This document shows positions 18,131 to 26,873 of a stretch of 64,000 bases of DNA, in pieces (position 1 is the first letter of the stretch; each line of letters starts with the position of its first letter). The notes beneath the pieces are model-generated. The model ran no database searches and had not been told where the DNA came from. It worked only from the letters and a program-made list of their open reading frames with translations. Position numbers and translations under genes: made by a program. This DNA comes from Vagococcus_D sp963518325 (GTDB lineage Bacteria > Bacillota > Bacilli > Lactobacillales > Vagococcaceae). The DNA is taken from positions 248,001 to 312,000 of the forward strand of contig NZ_CAUQJB010000002.1 in assembly GCF_963518325.1 (NCBI RefSeq), written 5' to 3'.

Positions 18131-18381
18131 AGGACCTCCTTTTGTTTGTATGACCTCTGTTTAACTCATTTAATCAATTTCACATTCTAAGTATACGAAT
18201 AAAGCGCTATAAAAATAAGAAATAAACCATTGATTTTTGTCTACAGATTATAGGTAATCACTTCTAATCAGTGTCACTACGGGTTTTCCAAGTAAACAAA
18301 TGATAGATATAGCTCTTTGTCTTAATTTCCTATTTCCATTTAAACATGTCTCAATCGGTTAGCTTATCCGAATATGTCCAA

Positions 18382-18413
18382 CAAAAAAAGAGCAGAACTC
18401 ACTCTGCTCTTTT
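18382..18413 (-). terminator. Terminator of the GH84 gene
   Basis: Stem AGAGCAG/CTGCTCT (18389-18395 with 18404-18410), extended by A-T pairs and followed on the minus strand by a seven-T run. Confidence 0.8.
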
Positions 18414-18417
18414 CTAT

Positions 18418-20070
18418 TTAGATATCCAATAACTGCCAATAGGTTACATACTTATTAACTAAATCCGTTCCTAAGCGGTGAGGGTATTCTGCCAATTCGT
18501 TTGCCTTCGCCTTGATAGTCGCCTGATTTCCTGTTAGCACAACCTGCCAATAGTCAACGTCCATTTCAATTCGTTTTAGCCACGGTTCACATTCAGCCTG
18601 AAAAGCCTGATTCGGGAATTTAGCTAGCACTTTCGCGGCAAACTGTAACTTAGCTAGTTCATCAGAAATATACGCCTGATCTTGTTCAGCGATTTTTCGC
18701 AATTGCTTGCGAGTATAAACCTCACGGGTATATTTATTCGGATTAAACTTAGTGAAGGTCTTCAAGGCTTCATAAAATTCACTGCCAGCATAGTCAAGTA
18801 GCGTCCTATCCCAAGCGCTTACTACCTCAAACTTGGAACAATTCCATAAGTACTGGCTCATATTTTGGACGGTTAGCTTAGATAACTCCCACTGTGCCAT
18901 CGGATTGGACACAATGCCGACCACTTGATAAGCCCCCTGGTTTAATTTTCCAGAACGATTTTCGTAAGGACTCAGGAAAAGTAATTCACCATCTTTTTGG
19001 TAATCGTTAACGGGAATATTATCCCAGATTACGATTGGTCGCTCATAAGCCCTTGCCATCGTCTCAATATCTACTGTGCTTATTTGAGACGCAAGTGTCG
19101 ATGGACCTGTCCAAAATAAGGGGATATGTTTGGGTAATTCCCGATTTAGTATCTCCAAATAAAGGGAATCATGATGGTTATCGTATTCAGTTGGACAGGC
19201 CACTAAACTGTAATCGGCTAATTGTGTCTTTAAAAATGAATCAATTGCCGAAATCAAAAAAGCATGGGCACTCGCAGAAGAAGAAAATTTTCGTTTAGCA
19301 TTTCCTTTTAAGATATAATCTATGTCGTCCAACAATAACCCGAAATGGCGAATCCCCACATTGATTAGCTGTTGCAGTTTGGTGGTTAATACAGCCACTT
19401 CTGACTCTAAAGTATAGTCAATATCATTCCCCGGACTAATCATATAATAAAAATCAATCTCTTCTTCCTCAGCAACTGATACTAATTCAGAAAAGTTAAG
19501 CAATCCTTCCTCAGGATACAACTCTCGCCACAATTTCCGTTGAAACTGGTCATCTTTAGGCGCATACATATACGTATTCATACGCTCTTCCCCAAGGTAG
19601 TGCAATACATCAAGGCGATCACTATGACTCCAGGGAATACCGTAAAAACCTTCGATTACCCCCCGCATTTGGAATGATACGTCATGTTTAATACTAATTA
19701 ACGGGTAAGCCACACCCGTTTCATCCGCCTCAACAACCAAACCAAAGGCTTCTAAGCCATACCTGAACCCTCTTAAGTTCTTAGTAACCACGACGACCTT
19801 TCCAGGTTCGTTTATATCCAAAGAAAAACTATCAGGTTTCATCTGACGATCAAACTCATGATAAAAGGCCAAATCTACCTGTTGTTGATCATCACTGCTC
19901 ACCCATTCGATATTGGGAAACTGCTCGGTCTTAATAACATCTTGATACGTTTCAAATCGAAAAAACTTTCCATAAAACTTCACCTTAAGTGTCTGCTTTT
20001 CCACAGACTGATAGGCTCCTCTTGTATAAACCTCTTGATACTGAGCTAATCTCTCTAGTAACGATTCCAC
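18418..20070 (-). CDS. GH84 beta-N-acetylglucosaminidase (cytoplasmic)
   Basis: Removes terminal beta-linked GlcNAc by substrate-assisted catalysis. A family-typical GVIEGFYGIPWS segment at residues 137-148 opens the catalytic barrel, and the paired catalytic aspartates are seen in LLLDDIDY (Asp248-Asp249). An N-terminal domain (1-130) precedes it, as in bacterial O-GlcNAcase homologues. No signal peptide, so the substrate must be imported. The start is a GTG at 20070 spaced correctly from AAAGGAGGGG; an ATG two bases earlier is out of frame. It lies between the importer and GH92, both on the same strand. Target could be N-glycan antennae, mucin or O-GlcNAc sugars. Confidence 0.9.
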   Translation of the reverse strand: MESLLERLAQYQEVYTRGAYQSVEKQTLKVKFYGKFFRFETYQDVIKTEQFPNIEWVSSDDQQQVDLAFYHEFDRQMKPDSFSLDINEPGKVVVVTKNLRGFRYGLEAFGLVVEADETGVAYPLISIKHDVSFQMRGVIEGFYGIPWSHSDRLDVLHYLGEERMNTYMYAPKDDQFQRKLWRELYPEEGLLNFSELVSVAEEEEIDFYYMISPGNDIDYTLESEVAVLTTKLQQLINVGIRHFGLLLDDIDYILKGNAKRKFSSSASAHAFLISAIDSFLKTQLADYSLVACPTEYDNHHDSLYLEILNRELPKHIPLFWTGPSTLASQISTVDIETMARAYERPIVIWDNIPVNDYQKDGELLFLSPYENRSGKLNQGAYQVVGIVSNPMAQWELSKLTVQNMSQYLWNCSKFEVVSAWDRTLLDYAGSEFYEALKTFTKFNPNKYTREVYTRKQLRKIAEQDQAYISDELAKLQFAAKVLAKFPNQAFQAECEPWLKRIEMDVDYWQVVLTGNQATIKAKANELAEYPHRLGTDLVNKYVTYWQLLDI

Positions 20071-20225
20071 ATTACCCCTCCTTTACTTATCGGTCCGCTC
20101 TTCACTTCATTGTCCGTACACTATTAATCTTTGGCGGTGACTTATTACTGTCTTTATTTTACTCTATTCCTTAACAAGGAAAAGTAACAAATTATAGTGG
20201 TTTGAGTCGAAATTATAGATATCTC

Positions 20226-20260
20226 AAAAAGCTCACGCTAACTTCCTAGTCAACGTGAGC
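20226..20260 (-). terminator. Terminator of the GH92 gene
   Basis: A 7-bp stem GCTCACG/CGTGAGC (20231-20237 with 20254-20260) with a 16-base loop, and TTTTTGAG after it on the minus strand. Confidence 0.65.
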
Positions 20261-20266
20261 CTCTAG

Positions 20267-22456
20267 TTAACTTAGTGAGTACGGCAGTGTCACACCTGAT
20301 TTAGGAAGTGGCGGCACTAAGCTCATATCAAAAGTTAAGGGTTCTCCACTCATTAACGTCTCGTGTTGAATCGCAAGAGGGTTAACAACCTCATTGCCCA
20401 ATCTCACTCGCTCAACAAAATGATGCGTTGTTTTTTTATTTTCAGCAAGAATTTCAAGTTCCTTCCCGTTACTCAAGTGAAGGATTACCCGCTCAAAGCT
20501 GGGAATGCCAATGGTGTATTCGCCTGAACCAGGGCAAACTGGATAAAAGCCTAAGCTGGAGAAGACATACCAAGCCGCCATACTACCATTATCTTCATCA
20601 CCTGGATAACCATCCCATCCTGTATTAAAGAGATTATCCTTAATGTTTTTAAGTAACAACTGAGTATACAAGGGCTGATTGACATAATTAAATAAATAAG
20701 GTAAATGGAAACTTGGTTGATTGGACATGGCAATTTGGCCAAAATTGACAGCAGCCATCTCACTCATCTCATGAATTTCAAACCCATATCCCAAATCTTT
20801 AAATTCTGGATAGGTATTGCATAACTCAATTAATTTTTCCAAAAATGCTTCCTGACCACCGTGAAGGGCAATCAGATCAGCAAAATCATGATAGGTAGCA
20901 AAACTATTTTGCCAAGCTGATCCCTCTGTGTAATCTCTACCCCAATTAAATGGATGAAACTCTTCCACAAACTTCCCTTCCGGATCTTTGGCTCGCATAA
21001 AGCCAACTGATGGGTCAAAAATATGGCGGTAATTATGAGACCTCTCAAAATAATCTTGAGCTAATTCCCGTTGACCTTCGGTGATTGCCACTTGAGCAAT
21101 ACAAAAATCAGAGTAGGCATAATCTTGAGTATGATTAACACTTTCACCATATTCTGATGACACATAGCCAATTTCATTATACTGATTCGTTCCACGACGA
21201 CCATAATGACCATTTTCACTTTGAACCGTGGCTGCTTTAATCATCGCCTCAAGTAATTCTGGCATTAATTTCTTGCCAATTCCTTTGACAGCTGCATCGG
21301 CAATCACCGCGTCAACTAAAGTACCTGGCATGAGACCACGTTCATCTGGCGATAACCACTTTGGTAAAAACCCGGCATTGCGATAGGAATTTAAGAACCC
21401 TTCCAACATCTCCTGATACTCCTCTACTGCGATTAAAGAGTACAGTGGATAAACCGTTTTATAGGTATCCCAAAAGCCATTATTTGTATAAAGCTTACCT
21501 GGTTTCACTGTTTTACTTAATGTATCGTAATGAATTTCCTGACCATTTTCATCTGTCTCGTAAAACTTTTGAGGAAAGAGACATGTCCGATAAAGTGAAC
21601 CATAAAAAGTATTGACCGCCTCCTGATTAGTATCTTCAACCTCAATTCGATTAAGATAATTCAGCCAGGTCACTGCCGCCTTTTCTTTCAATTGAAGAAA
21701 AGACCGTTGTTCAAGGGATACTTTATTTAAATTAGCTTGCTTCAATGATATAAAACTAGTAGCCAGTTTCGTTTCAAGGTCCTCGCATTGATTGAATCGG
21801 AGCAATAAATTCAAATTTTCACCAGTCAAGTATTTGGTCGAACTTAATGCTTCATTATTAAGCTTACTGGTCTTCAAATCAATCTGGTGGCTAAAGGAAA
21901 AATCAACATACATTTTGAACTCTGGATCTTCAACCCCAGAATAATTAATAACAAATCCTGATATACGATTGTTTTCTTCATCAACCCTTAGACTGTATGA
22001 GCCTTTACTAGTTAAGACAAAACCAGCATTTTCCCCATCCCGATAATGACTGTTCACCACTGCCCCATAAGTTGTTGGAACTAATTCCGACGTGATTTGA
22101 TAGCGCTCTTGCTTTATTTTTAAATAATGTGGCGCATAACATGCTTCTTCCGGCCGATAGCTACTTTGGATCGTAAACAAATCCGAATTCTTAACTGCTC
22201 CAGAAATCGGTGTCATTAACAAACTTGAAAAATCGCCCATCCATGGACTAGGTTGATGAGTTAAGCGAAAACCTTGAAAAACACGGTCATGAGGATTAAA
22301 ATACCAACTGCCTTTTTGATCGGTCGTTTGAACTACATAGTGATTCATTCCAAAGGGAACTGCTGTATAAGGCAAGCAATTTCCGTTAGAATAAGAATGC
22401 TGGTTATTGGTCCCCTGGCGTGTATCAATTGCTAATAGGTCTTTTTCAATTAACAT
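20267..22456 (-). CDS. GH92 alpha-mannosidase (cytoplasmic)
   Basis: GH92 enzymes are calcium-dependent exo-alpha-mannosidases, mostly acting on alpha-1,2-mannose of high-mannose N-glycans. The 729-residue protein has the N-terminal family segment GTNNQHSYSNGN with VPFGM close after, and the C-terminal motif GDEDNGSMAAWYVFSS at about 619-634, whose acidic residues are catalytic in the family. The frame is open upstream to 22552, but AAAAGGAG lies just before the ATG at 22456, and the extra codons fall in the operator region, so I took 22456. No signal peptide. The promoter contains the paired palindromes shared with GH125. Confidence 0.93.
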   Translation of the reverse strand: MLIEKDLLAIDTRQGTNNQHSYSNGNCLPYTAVPFGMNHYVVQTTDQKGSWYFNPHDRVFQGFRLTHQPSPWMGDFSSLLMTPISGAVKNSDLFTIQSSYRPEEACYAPHYLKIKQERYQITSELVPTTYGAVVNSHYRDGENAGFVLTSKGSYSLRVDEENNRISGFVINYSGVEDPEFKMYVDFSFSHQIDLKTSKLNNEALSSTKYLTGENLNLLLRFNQCEDLETKLATSFISLKQANLNKVSLEQRSFLQLKEKAAVTWLNYLNRIEVEDTNQEAVNTFYGSLYRTCLFPQKFYETDENGQEIHYDTLSKTVKPGKLYTNNGFWDTYKTVYPLYSLIAVEEYQEMLEGFLNSYRNAGFLPKWLSPDERGLMPGTLVDAVIADAAVKGIGKKLMPELLEAMIKAATVQSENGHYGRRGTNQYNEIGYVSSEYGESVNHTQDYAYSDFCIAQVAITEGQRELAQDYFERSHNYRHIFDPSVGFMRAKDPEGKFVEEFHPFNWGRDYTEGSAWQNSFATYHDFADLIALHGGQEAFLEKLIELCNTYPEFKDLGYGFEIHEMSEMAAVNFGQIAMSNQPSFHLPYLFNYVNQPLYTQLLLKNIKDNLFNTGWDGYPGDEDNGSMAAWYVFSSLGFYPVCPGSGEYTIGIPSFERVILHLSNGKELEILAENKKTTHHFVERVRLGNEVVNPLAIQHETLMSGEPLTFDMSLVPPLPKSGVTLPYSLS

Positions 22457-22493
22457 AATGTCGCTCCTTTTAAAAAAAATTGATTTTAACCAT

Positions 22494-22537
22494 ATGATAT
22501 ACCATTTAATCGTTTTTGTAAACATATGATATATCAT
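22494..22537. promoter_or_regulatory. Paired 12-bp operator palindromes in the GH92 promoter
   Basis: ATGATATACCAT (22494-22505) and the perfect palindrome ATGATATATCAT (22526-22537) have centres 32 bp apart. On the minus strand a promoter with -35 TTTACA and -10 TATCAT, 17 bp apart, overlaps both. The same arrangement with the same spacing and a similar centre lies before GH125, so the GntR/LacI-type protein at 25467-26534 is the likely ligand-sensitive repressor. Confidence 0.7.
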
Positions 22538-22719
22538 TAAAAAAACAATCAACCTTTTCCCAATCTTATTGAAAATCCCTTAAGATTACACCATATCAGC
22601 TCGTTCTATTGTTCTGCCCCTCTCTCTATGCTAGTATAGAACGTAATCAATTTTCAGATTATCTGCTCATACTCGCCATTAACTTATGTGGCACTATCAT
22701 TAAGGAGACACCCATACCC

Positions 22720-23907
22720 ATGAAGAAAAAAACAAAACTAACAATCATAACCATCGGTGCGCTCATTCTTGTTGGATTTTATCAGCAAATTAAACCGACC
22801 GACTTACCTACTAAAAAACTAGGTTATTCCCAAAAAAAAATCGCTAAAATGCTCATTAAGAAGCCCAATATAACTACTGACTTAGACATTAGCCCTGAAG
22901 AAGCCTTTAAAAAGCAAGTTGCACATATGAGCTTGGAAGAAAAAGTCGGCCAACTCTTTTTAGCACGAGTTCCTGAAACAAACCAATTAGAAGATTTAAA
23001 AAGCTATCATTTAGGCGGCTACTTACTTTTCAGCCGTGATATCGCCGGAGAAAATCAATCAACCCTTAAAAAGAAAATTGCCAATTATCAAGCGGCAGCG
23101 GAACTGCCACTAATTGTAGCCTCTGATGAAGAAGGAGGATCAGTCTCCCGACTCAGCTATGAAAAAGGGTTTCTTAACCCCCCTTTTGCCTCTCCTCAAA
23201 AAAGCTATCAAATAGGCGGCCTAGAGGCAGTTAAAAAAGAGCTGGTTTATCAAGCTGGAATCCTACATGATTTAGGTATTTCCATGAGCTTGGCTCCAGT
23301 AGCTGATGTATCCACTAACCCTAACGCCTTTATTTACGACCGAACGCTTGGTAAAAATGTCAACGAAACTACGGCCTTCATTGAAACTGCCGTCAAAGAG
23401 ATGAAGGAACTGAACATCGGCAGCACCTTAAAACATTTCCCTGGGTATGGCGATAACAGAGACTCTCACTTAGAGATTGTTCGTGACAAGCGTACCTTGG
23501 AAGAACTAAAGAAAAACGCGCTACCACCATTTATCAAAGGAATTGAAGCTGGGGCAGATTCTGTTCTAATCACTCATAATATTGTAGAAGCACTTGACGA
23601 CAAAAAACCAGCTTCCATCTCACGAAGTGTTTACGACTACTTGAGAAAAGATCTGGACTTTAATGGCGTTATTATGACTGACGACTTCGATATGGCCGGC
23701 TTAAAAGAATTTACAACTCAAGAAGAAGCGGCTGTCTTGGCCATTAGTAGCAGTGCCGACTTAATTTTAAGTTCCAGCTATCAGACTCAAATTCCTGCTG
23801 TGATAAAAGCCGTTAAAGATAAAAAAATAACAATAGAAACAATTGATGCCAGTGTCACTCGAGTTTTACTATTAAAATACCGTTTAAAGTTGATCGATGT
23901 TAATTAA
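22720..23907 (+). CDS. GH3 beta-N-acetylhexosaminidase (NagZ-like), membrane-anchored
   Basis: A 395-residue GH3 enzyme. After an N-terminal signal-anchor helix (residues about 7-21) and a short linker comes the barrel with KHFPGYGDNRDSH (238-250), the NagZ-type loop carrying the catalytic His-Asp pair, and VIMTDDFDM with the nucleophile Asp (about 321). It should face outside the cell and release GlcNAc from glycans or cell-wall fragments. An in-frame extension begins at 22609, but a ribosome-like AAGGAG precedes the ATG at 22720 (12 bases, rather long) and the hydrophobic anchor then falls at the right place. It is the only exported hydrolase in the glycan region. Confidence 0.88.
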   Translation: MKKKTKLTIITIGALILVGFYQQIKPTDLPTKKLGYSQKKIAKMLIKKPNITTDLDISPEEAFKKQVAHMSLEEKVGQLFLARVPETNQLEDLKSYHLGGYLLFSRDIAGENQSTLKKKIANYQAAAELPLIVASDEEGGSVSRLSYEKGFLNPPFASPQKSYQIGGLEAVKKELVYQAGILHDLGISMSLAPVADVSTNPNAFIYDRTLGKNVNETTAFIETAVKEMKELNIGSTLKHFPGYGDNRDSHLEIVRDKRTLEELKKNALPPFIKGIEAGADSVLITHNIVEALDDKKPASISRSVYDYLRKDLDFNGVIMTDDFDMAGLKEFTTQEEAAVLAISSSADLILSSSYQTQIPAVIKAVKDKKITIETIDASVTRVLLLKYRLKLIDVN

Positions 23908-23914
23908 CTTATTT

Positions 23915-23941
23915 CCTCCAGTAGATGCTGGAGGTTTTTTT
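23915..23941 (+). terminator. Terminator of the GH3 gene
   Basis: Perfect 7-bp stem CCTCCAG/CTGGAGG (23915-23921 with 23928-23934) followed by seven T. Confidence 0.88.
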
Positions 23942-24253
23942 ATTTTGGCTCTTGTTGGGGCATAACCTCTTCATTTCAACAACTTAATAGAGCTTCTGTT
24001 GATTACCAACTCTGAGCAATTACCTAATCTAATTTTTTTAAGCACTACCATCGTATGATTACCTGCCAAATTAGGAGTTACTATACGATGGTAGATGTCA
24101 TTACTCTGACCGTTATTCCTAGAAGCTTAGAAAATTGTTTTACCTTAAAAGAAAATGGAAAAATAGTTAAGCTGGATAAGAATAGGATAGACAATGATTA
24201 GAGCAGGTTGACCCATTAACCCGAACATCATCTCTTGCCGCTCGAAAAAATAA

Positions 24254-24282
24254 ACCCAACCTATCTCCCGAATAGGTTGGGT
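24254..24282 (-). terminator. Terminator of the regulator-maturase operon
   Basis: Perfect 11-bp stem (24254-24264 with 24272-24282), followed on the minus strand by TTTATTTTTT. Confidence 0.8.
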
Positions 24283-24362
24283 ATTGTGTTACGACTATAA
24301 CATTATTACTTGAGTAAATTGTAGCATAATTATCGTCATTGTTTACTATGTCCTACGTATTT

Positions 24363-25460
24363 TTAACTTCGACTAATCTGGAACAAGGGTTCCGCGACTG
24401 TTTTTAACAGATCCTGATACCCACAGTAAGTCCCTTCTTTGTTTTTATAAACAACTTGTTCCATCCGTTTACACCCGCCACCACAGTAATTGATGTAAGG
24501 ACAGGTCTCGCATAACCCACTCATATCCCGCGGCGTTCGCAAAAACCTTTGACTGATTTTCACTGAGAATAATTCTCTTAGGGTACTTTCCGTAATGTTG
24601 CCTAATCGATAGTCATCTAACACATAAAAATCGCAGGGATAAACACTTCCATCCGCTTCAATCACGTATTGTACCGCACATTTTCCGACTAAACCACAGG
24701 CATTAACTTGACCATGTCCCAATAAATTGGCAATATTATCAAAGAGATTAATGCTGTAATAGTTTCCATTGTGATAGTCACGTTCCCACAAGAAAAACAA
24801 CTCCTTGTAGAAATTAGCAAACGATTCTGGCCTTAAGGCATAGTCAGAAGTTATTTTTGCATCTAAATCGTCCAAACAAGGGATAAACTGGACATAGTCA
24901 ACCTTATGGCTAGTAATAAAATGAAAAAGTTGCTTTGGGTGTCGTGCACTCTGATTCGTTAAGACACATAATACGTTGTAATCAATTTCAAAGTGGTCAA
25001 ACAATCTTTTAGTTGCCATCACATTGCTAAAAGACCCTTGCCCCTTAGCATCCATACGATTATCATCATGAAACTTAATTCCTCCATCAATTGATAGACC
25101 AACTAAAAACTGCTGCTCCGCTAAAAATTGACACCATTCCTCATTGATCAACGTCCCATTCGTTTGAATGGCATACTTAACTGTCACCTGTTTTGTCTGT
25201 TGCTTCACATAAGCAACAAACGATTTAAAGTAAGCTAAACCAGCCAAGGTAGGTTCTCCTCCTTGAAAAGCAAATGACATTTGATCGCCATCTTCCAAAT
25301 CTAAAAAAATCTGATCAATCATTTTTTCCATAACAACTGATGTCATCCGGCCAAAGGAACGAACATCTCGCAAATCACTAATATTGGCATAAAAACAATA
25401 CTGACAGCGTAAATTACATAATGAGGATGCTGGTTTAATCAAGACCGATAGCTGTTTCAT
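24363..25460 (-). CDS. Anaerobic sulfatase-maturating enzyme (radical SAM/SPASM)
   Basis: Converts the active-site Cys (or Ser) of sulfatases to formylglycine in the cytoplasm without oxygen. The 365-residue protein has the radical SAM cluster CNLRCQYC (Cys15, Cys19, Cys22), a Gly-rich GGEPT segment, and a C-terminal SPASM region with CAVQYVIEADGSVYPC and CETCPYINYCGGGCKR for two further 4Fe-4S clusters. The ATG at 25460 has AAGGTGA at a good distance; a GTG two codons earlier abuts the upstream stop. It directly follows the GntR-type gene with no gap, so the two are one transcript. Its clients are most likely the two Cys-type sulfatases 14-17 kb away. Confidence 0.93.
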   Translation of the reverse strand: MKQLSVLIKPASSLCNLRCQYCFYANISDLRDVRSFGRMTSVVMEKMIDQIFLDLEDGDQMSFAFQGGEPTLAGLAYFKSFVAYVKQQTKQVTVKYAIQTNGTLINEEWCQFLAEQQFLVGLSIDGGIKFHDDNRMDAKGQGSFSNVMATKRLFDHFEIDYNVLCVLTNQSARHPKQLFHFITSHKVDYVQFIPCLDDLDAKITSDYALRPESFANFYKELFFLWERDYHNGNYYSINLFDNIANLLGHGQVNACGLVGKCAVQYVIEADGSVYPCDFYVLDDYRLGNITESTLRELFSVKISQRFLRTPRDMSGLCETCPYINYCGGGCKRMEQVVYKNKEGTYCGYQDLLKTVAEPLFQISRS

Positions 25461-25466
25461 TGACAC

Positions 25467-26534
25467 TCACCTTTTTATTTTTTTCGTTGTCTCCCGTTCG
25501 ATAAAATCGACATCTACAACAATGGTCTCGCACAGTGGTAGAGGGCTCTCGATTTGTTCAATTAATTTCTGGCAAGCTAATAATCCCATTTCAGTAAAAT
25601 TTTGACCGACTGTCGTTAACTTTGGCTCTAATAGTTCACTTGCTTGAATATTGTCAAAACCGACAATCGACAATTCTTCTGGAATGGCAATTCCTCGCTG
25701 TTTAATCTGATTAATTAACGCAATCGCCACTAAATCATTTTCAGCTACAAGGCCTTCGATTCCTTCATTCAGCGATTGATCAAGAACGTCATCCACAAAA
25801 TTACCCATGGTCTCATGGCCAGAATCTTCAAATAATGTTTTGCTCGTATTTTTCTGTAGATGTAAGGCTTTTAAGTAGCCCAAATACCGCTCACGAACAG
25901 TCGAAATTTCCATAATGGGCTGACTACTAACAAAGGCCACTTTTTTCAGGCCTGTCCTTAGTAAAAAGTTTGTGGCTTCAAAGCCACCTTGCTGATTATC
26001 TGAGACAACTGTCGTAAATTCAATTCCCTCATACTCCTTATCTAAAATCACCGTTGGCATTTGATTTAGATACAAACTGTATAACATTTCTAAATCTGCC
26101 CCCCGATTGATTGGATAAAAAATGATACCTGCATAGTGCTCAATAATCTCCGCAAGACTTTCTTGAGTCAAACTTTCATGTGACTGAACAACTAAGCGAT
26201 AAGGCGTTCCTTCAATGGCCTGAAAAATCCCTTGAGTATAATTGCCAAAACCAATGTCCTTAGGAAAGGGCATAATAAATAGAATATCCGTTTTATTACC
26301 TGATACCTTACGAGCAACAGCCTCTTTAACAAAGCTCCCCTTTCCTCGTAAACGATAAATAAACCCTTGATTCTCTAATTCGGCTAAGGCCCGTTTTGAC
26401 GTTATGCGGCTCACATGATACCGCTCAGCCAACTCCAGTTCTGTTGGGATTTGTTCATCTGTCTCATATTTACCTGTCAATATATCATTTTTTATATCAT
26501 TTAAAATCACTTGGTATAATGGTTGTTTCTTCAT
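25467..26534 (-). CDS. GntR-family regulator with LacI-type sugar-binding domain
   Basis: A 355-residue repressor-type protein of the AraR-like class. The N-terminal GntR winged helix covers residues about 1-75 (ELAERYHVSRITSKRALAEL is the recognition segment), and a periplasmic-binding-protein-like effector domain fills the rest, with LacI-family wording such as LSIVGFDNIQASELLEPKLT near the end. It is cotranscribed with the sulfatase maturase. GH92 and GH125 promoters carry matching paired palindromes, so it likely controls mannosidase and maturase genes in response to a sugar. A partial copy of the operator (TACCATACTAATC, 26566-26578) lies near its own start. Confidence 0.92.
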   Translation of the reverse strand: MKKQPLYQVILNDIKNDILTGKYETDEQIPTELELAERYHVSRITSKRALAELENQGFIYRLRGKGSFVKEAVARKVSGNKTDILFIMPFPKDIGFGNYTQGIFQAIEGTPYRLVVQSHESLTQESLAEIIEHYAGIIFYPINRGADLEMLYSLYLNQMPTVILDKEYEGIEFTTVVSDNQQGGFEATNFLLRTGLKKVAFVSSQPIMEISTVRERYLGYLKALHLQKNTSKTLFEDSGHETMGNFVDDVLDQSLNEGIEGLVAENDLVAIALINQIKQRGIAIPEELSIVGFDNIQASELLEPKLTTVGQNFTEMGLLACQKLIEQIESPLPLCETIVVDVDFIERETTKKIKR

Positions 26535-26725
26535 GGTGGTCTCCCCATTTCTCTGTTATATATTCTACCATACTAATCTCTGACAGACCATCAAAGCTCA
26601 TTCGCTATAGCGATTCGCATCCCTTAAAGCATGCTCTCGAAATAATTTTAACAATTTTTCACAGCAGAAATGATGACCTATAATCTGTCCTGTATTTTCT
26701 ATTATATTTCCACTAGACAAATTTA

Positions 26726-26769
26726 ATGATATACCATATAATCTTAATTGTAAACAAATGGTATACCAT
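26726..26769. promoter_or_regulatory. Paired 12-bp operator palindromes upstream of GH125
   Basis: ATGATATACCAT (26726-26737) and the perfect palindrome ATGGTATACCAT (26758-26769), centres exactly 32 bp apart, with TGTAAACA between them, as in the GH92 promoter. They lie 105-148 bases before the GH125 start. The promoter itself is not clear; a weak candidate is TTGTAA (26748-26753) and TAAAGA (26771-26776). Confidence 0.7.
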
Positions 26770-26873
26770 TTAAAGAGTGGATCTCTACGATTAATGCTTT
26801 ACTAGATTGTCCCTGAACGCTAATAATTGAGGCAACTTCGACTAGAGACCTAAAAAAAAAGGAGGCTATTTTA

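Larger units (their letters stand above)
23908..24362. other. 455-bp intergenic stretch with hairpins
   Basis: Contains the GH3 terminator, a 12-bp perfect inverted repeat CTACCATCGTAT/ATACGATGGTAG (24045-24056 with 24083-24094), a possible 37-codon ORF starting within the second arm (24088-24201, AGGAG ten bases upstream) and the terminator of the maturase operon. No family was recognised for the short ORF. Confidence 0.45.

Noticed and set aside
18197..18214. cre-like site (AATAAAGCGCTATAAA) upstream of the importer leader
   Set aside because: Only the AAAGCGCT core fits; the outer TG and CA positions of a CcpA site are missing.
22457..22552. Longer N-terminus for GH92 from 22552
   Set aside because: The extra codons coincide with the operator and promoter, while AAAAGGAG directly precedes the ATG at 22456.
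22609..22719. Longer N-terminus for the GH3 enzyme from 22609
   Set aside because: No ribosome site there; the extension would put a second hydrophobic stretch before the signal anchor.
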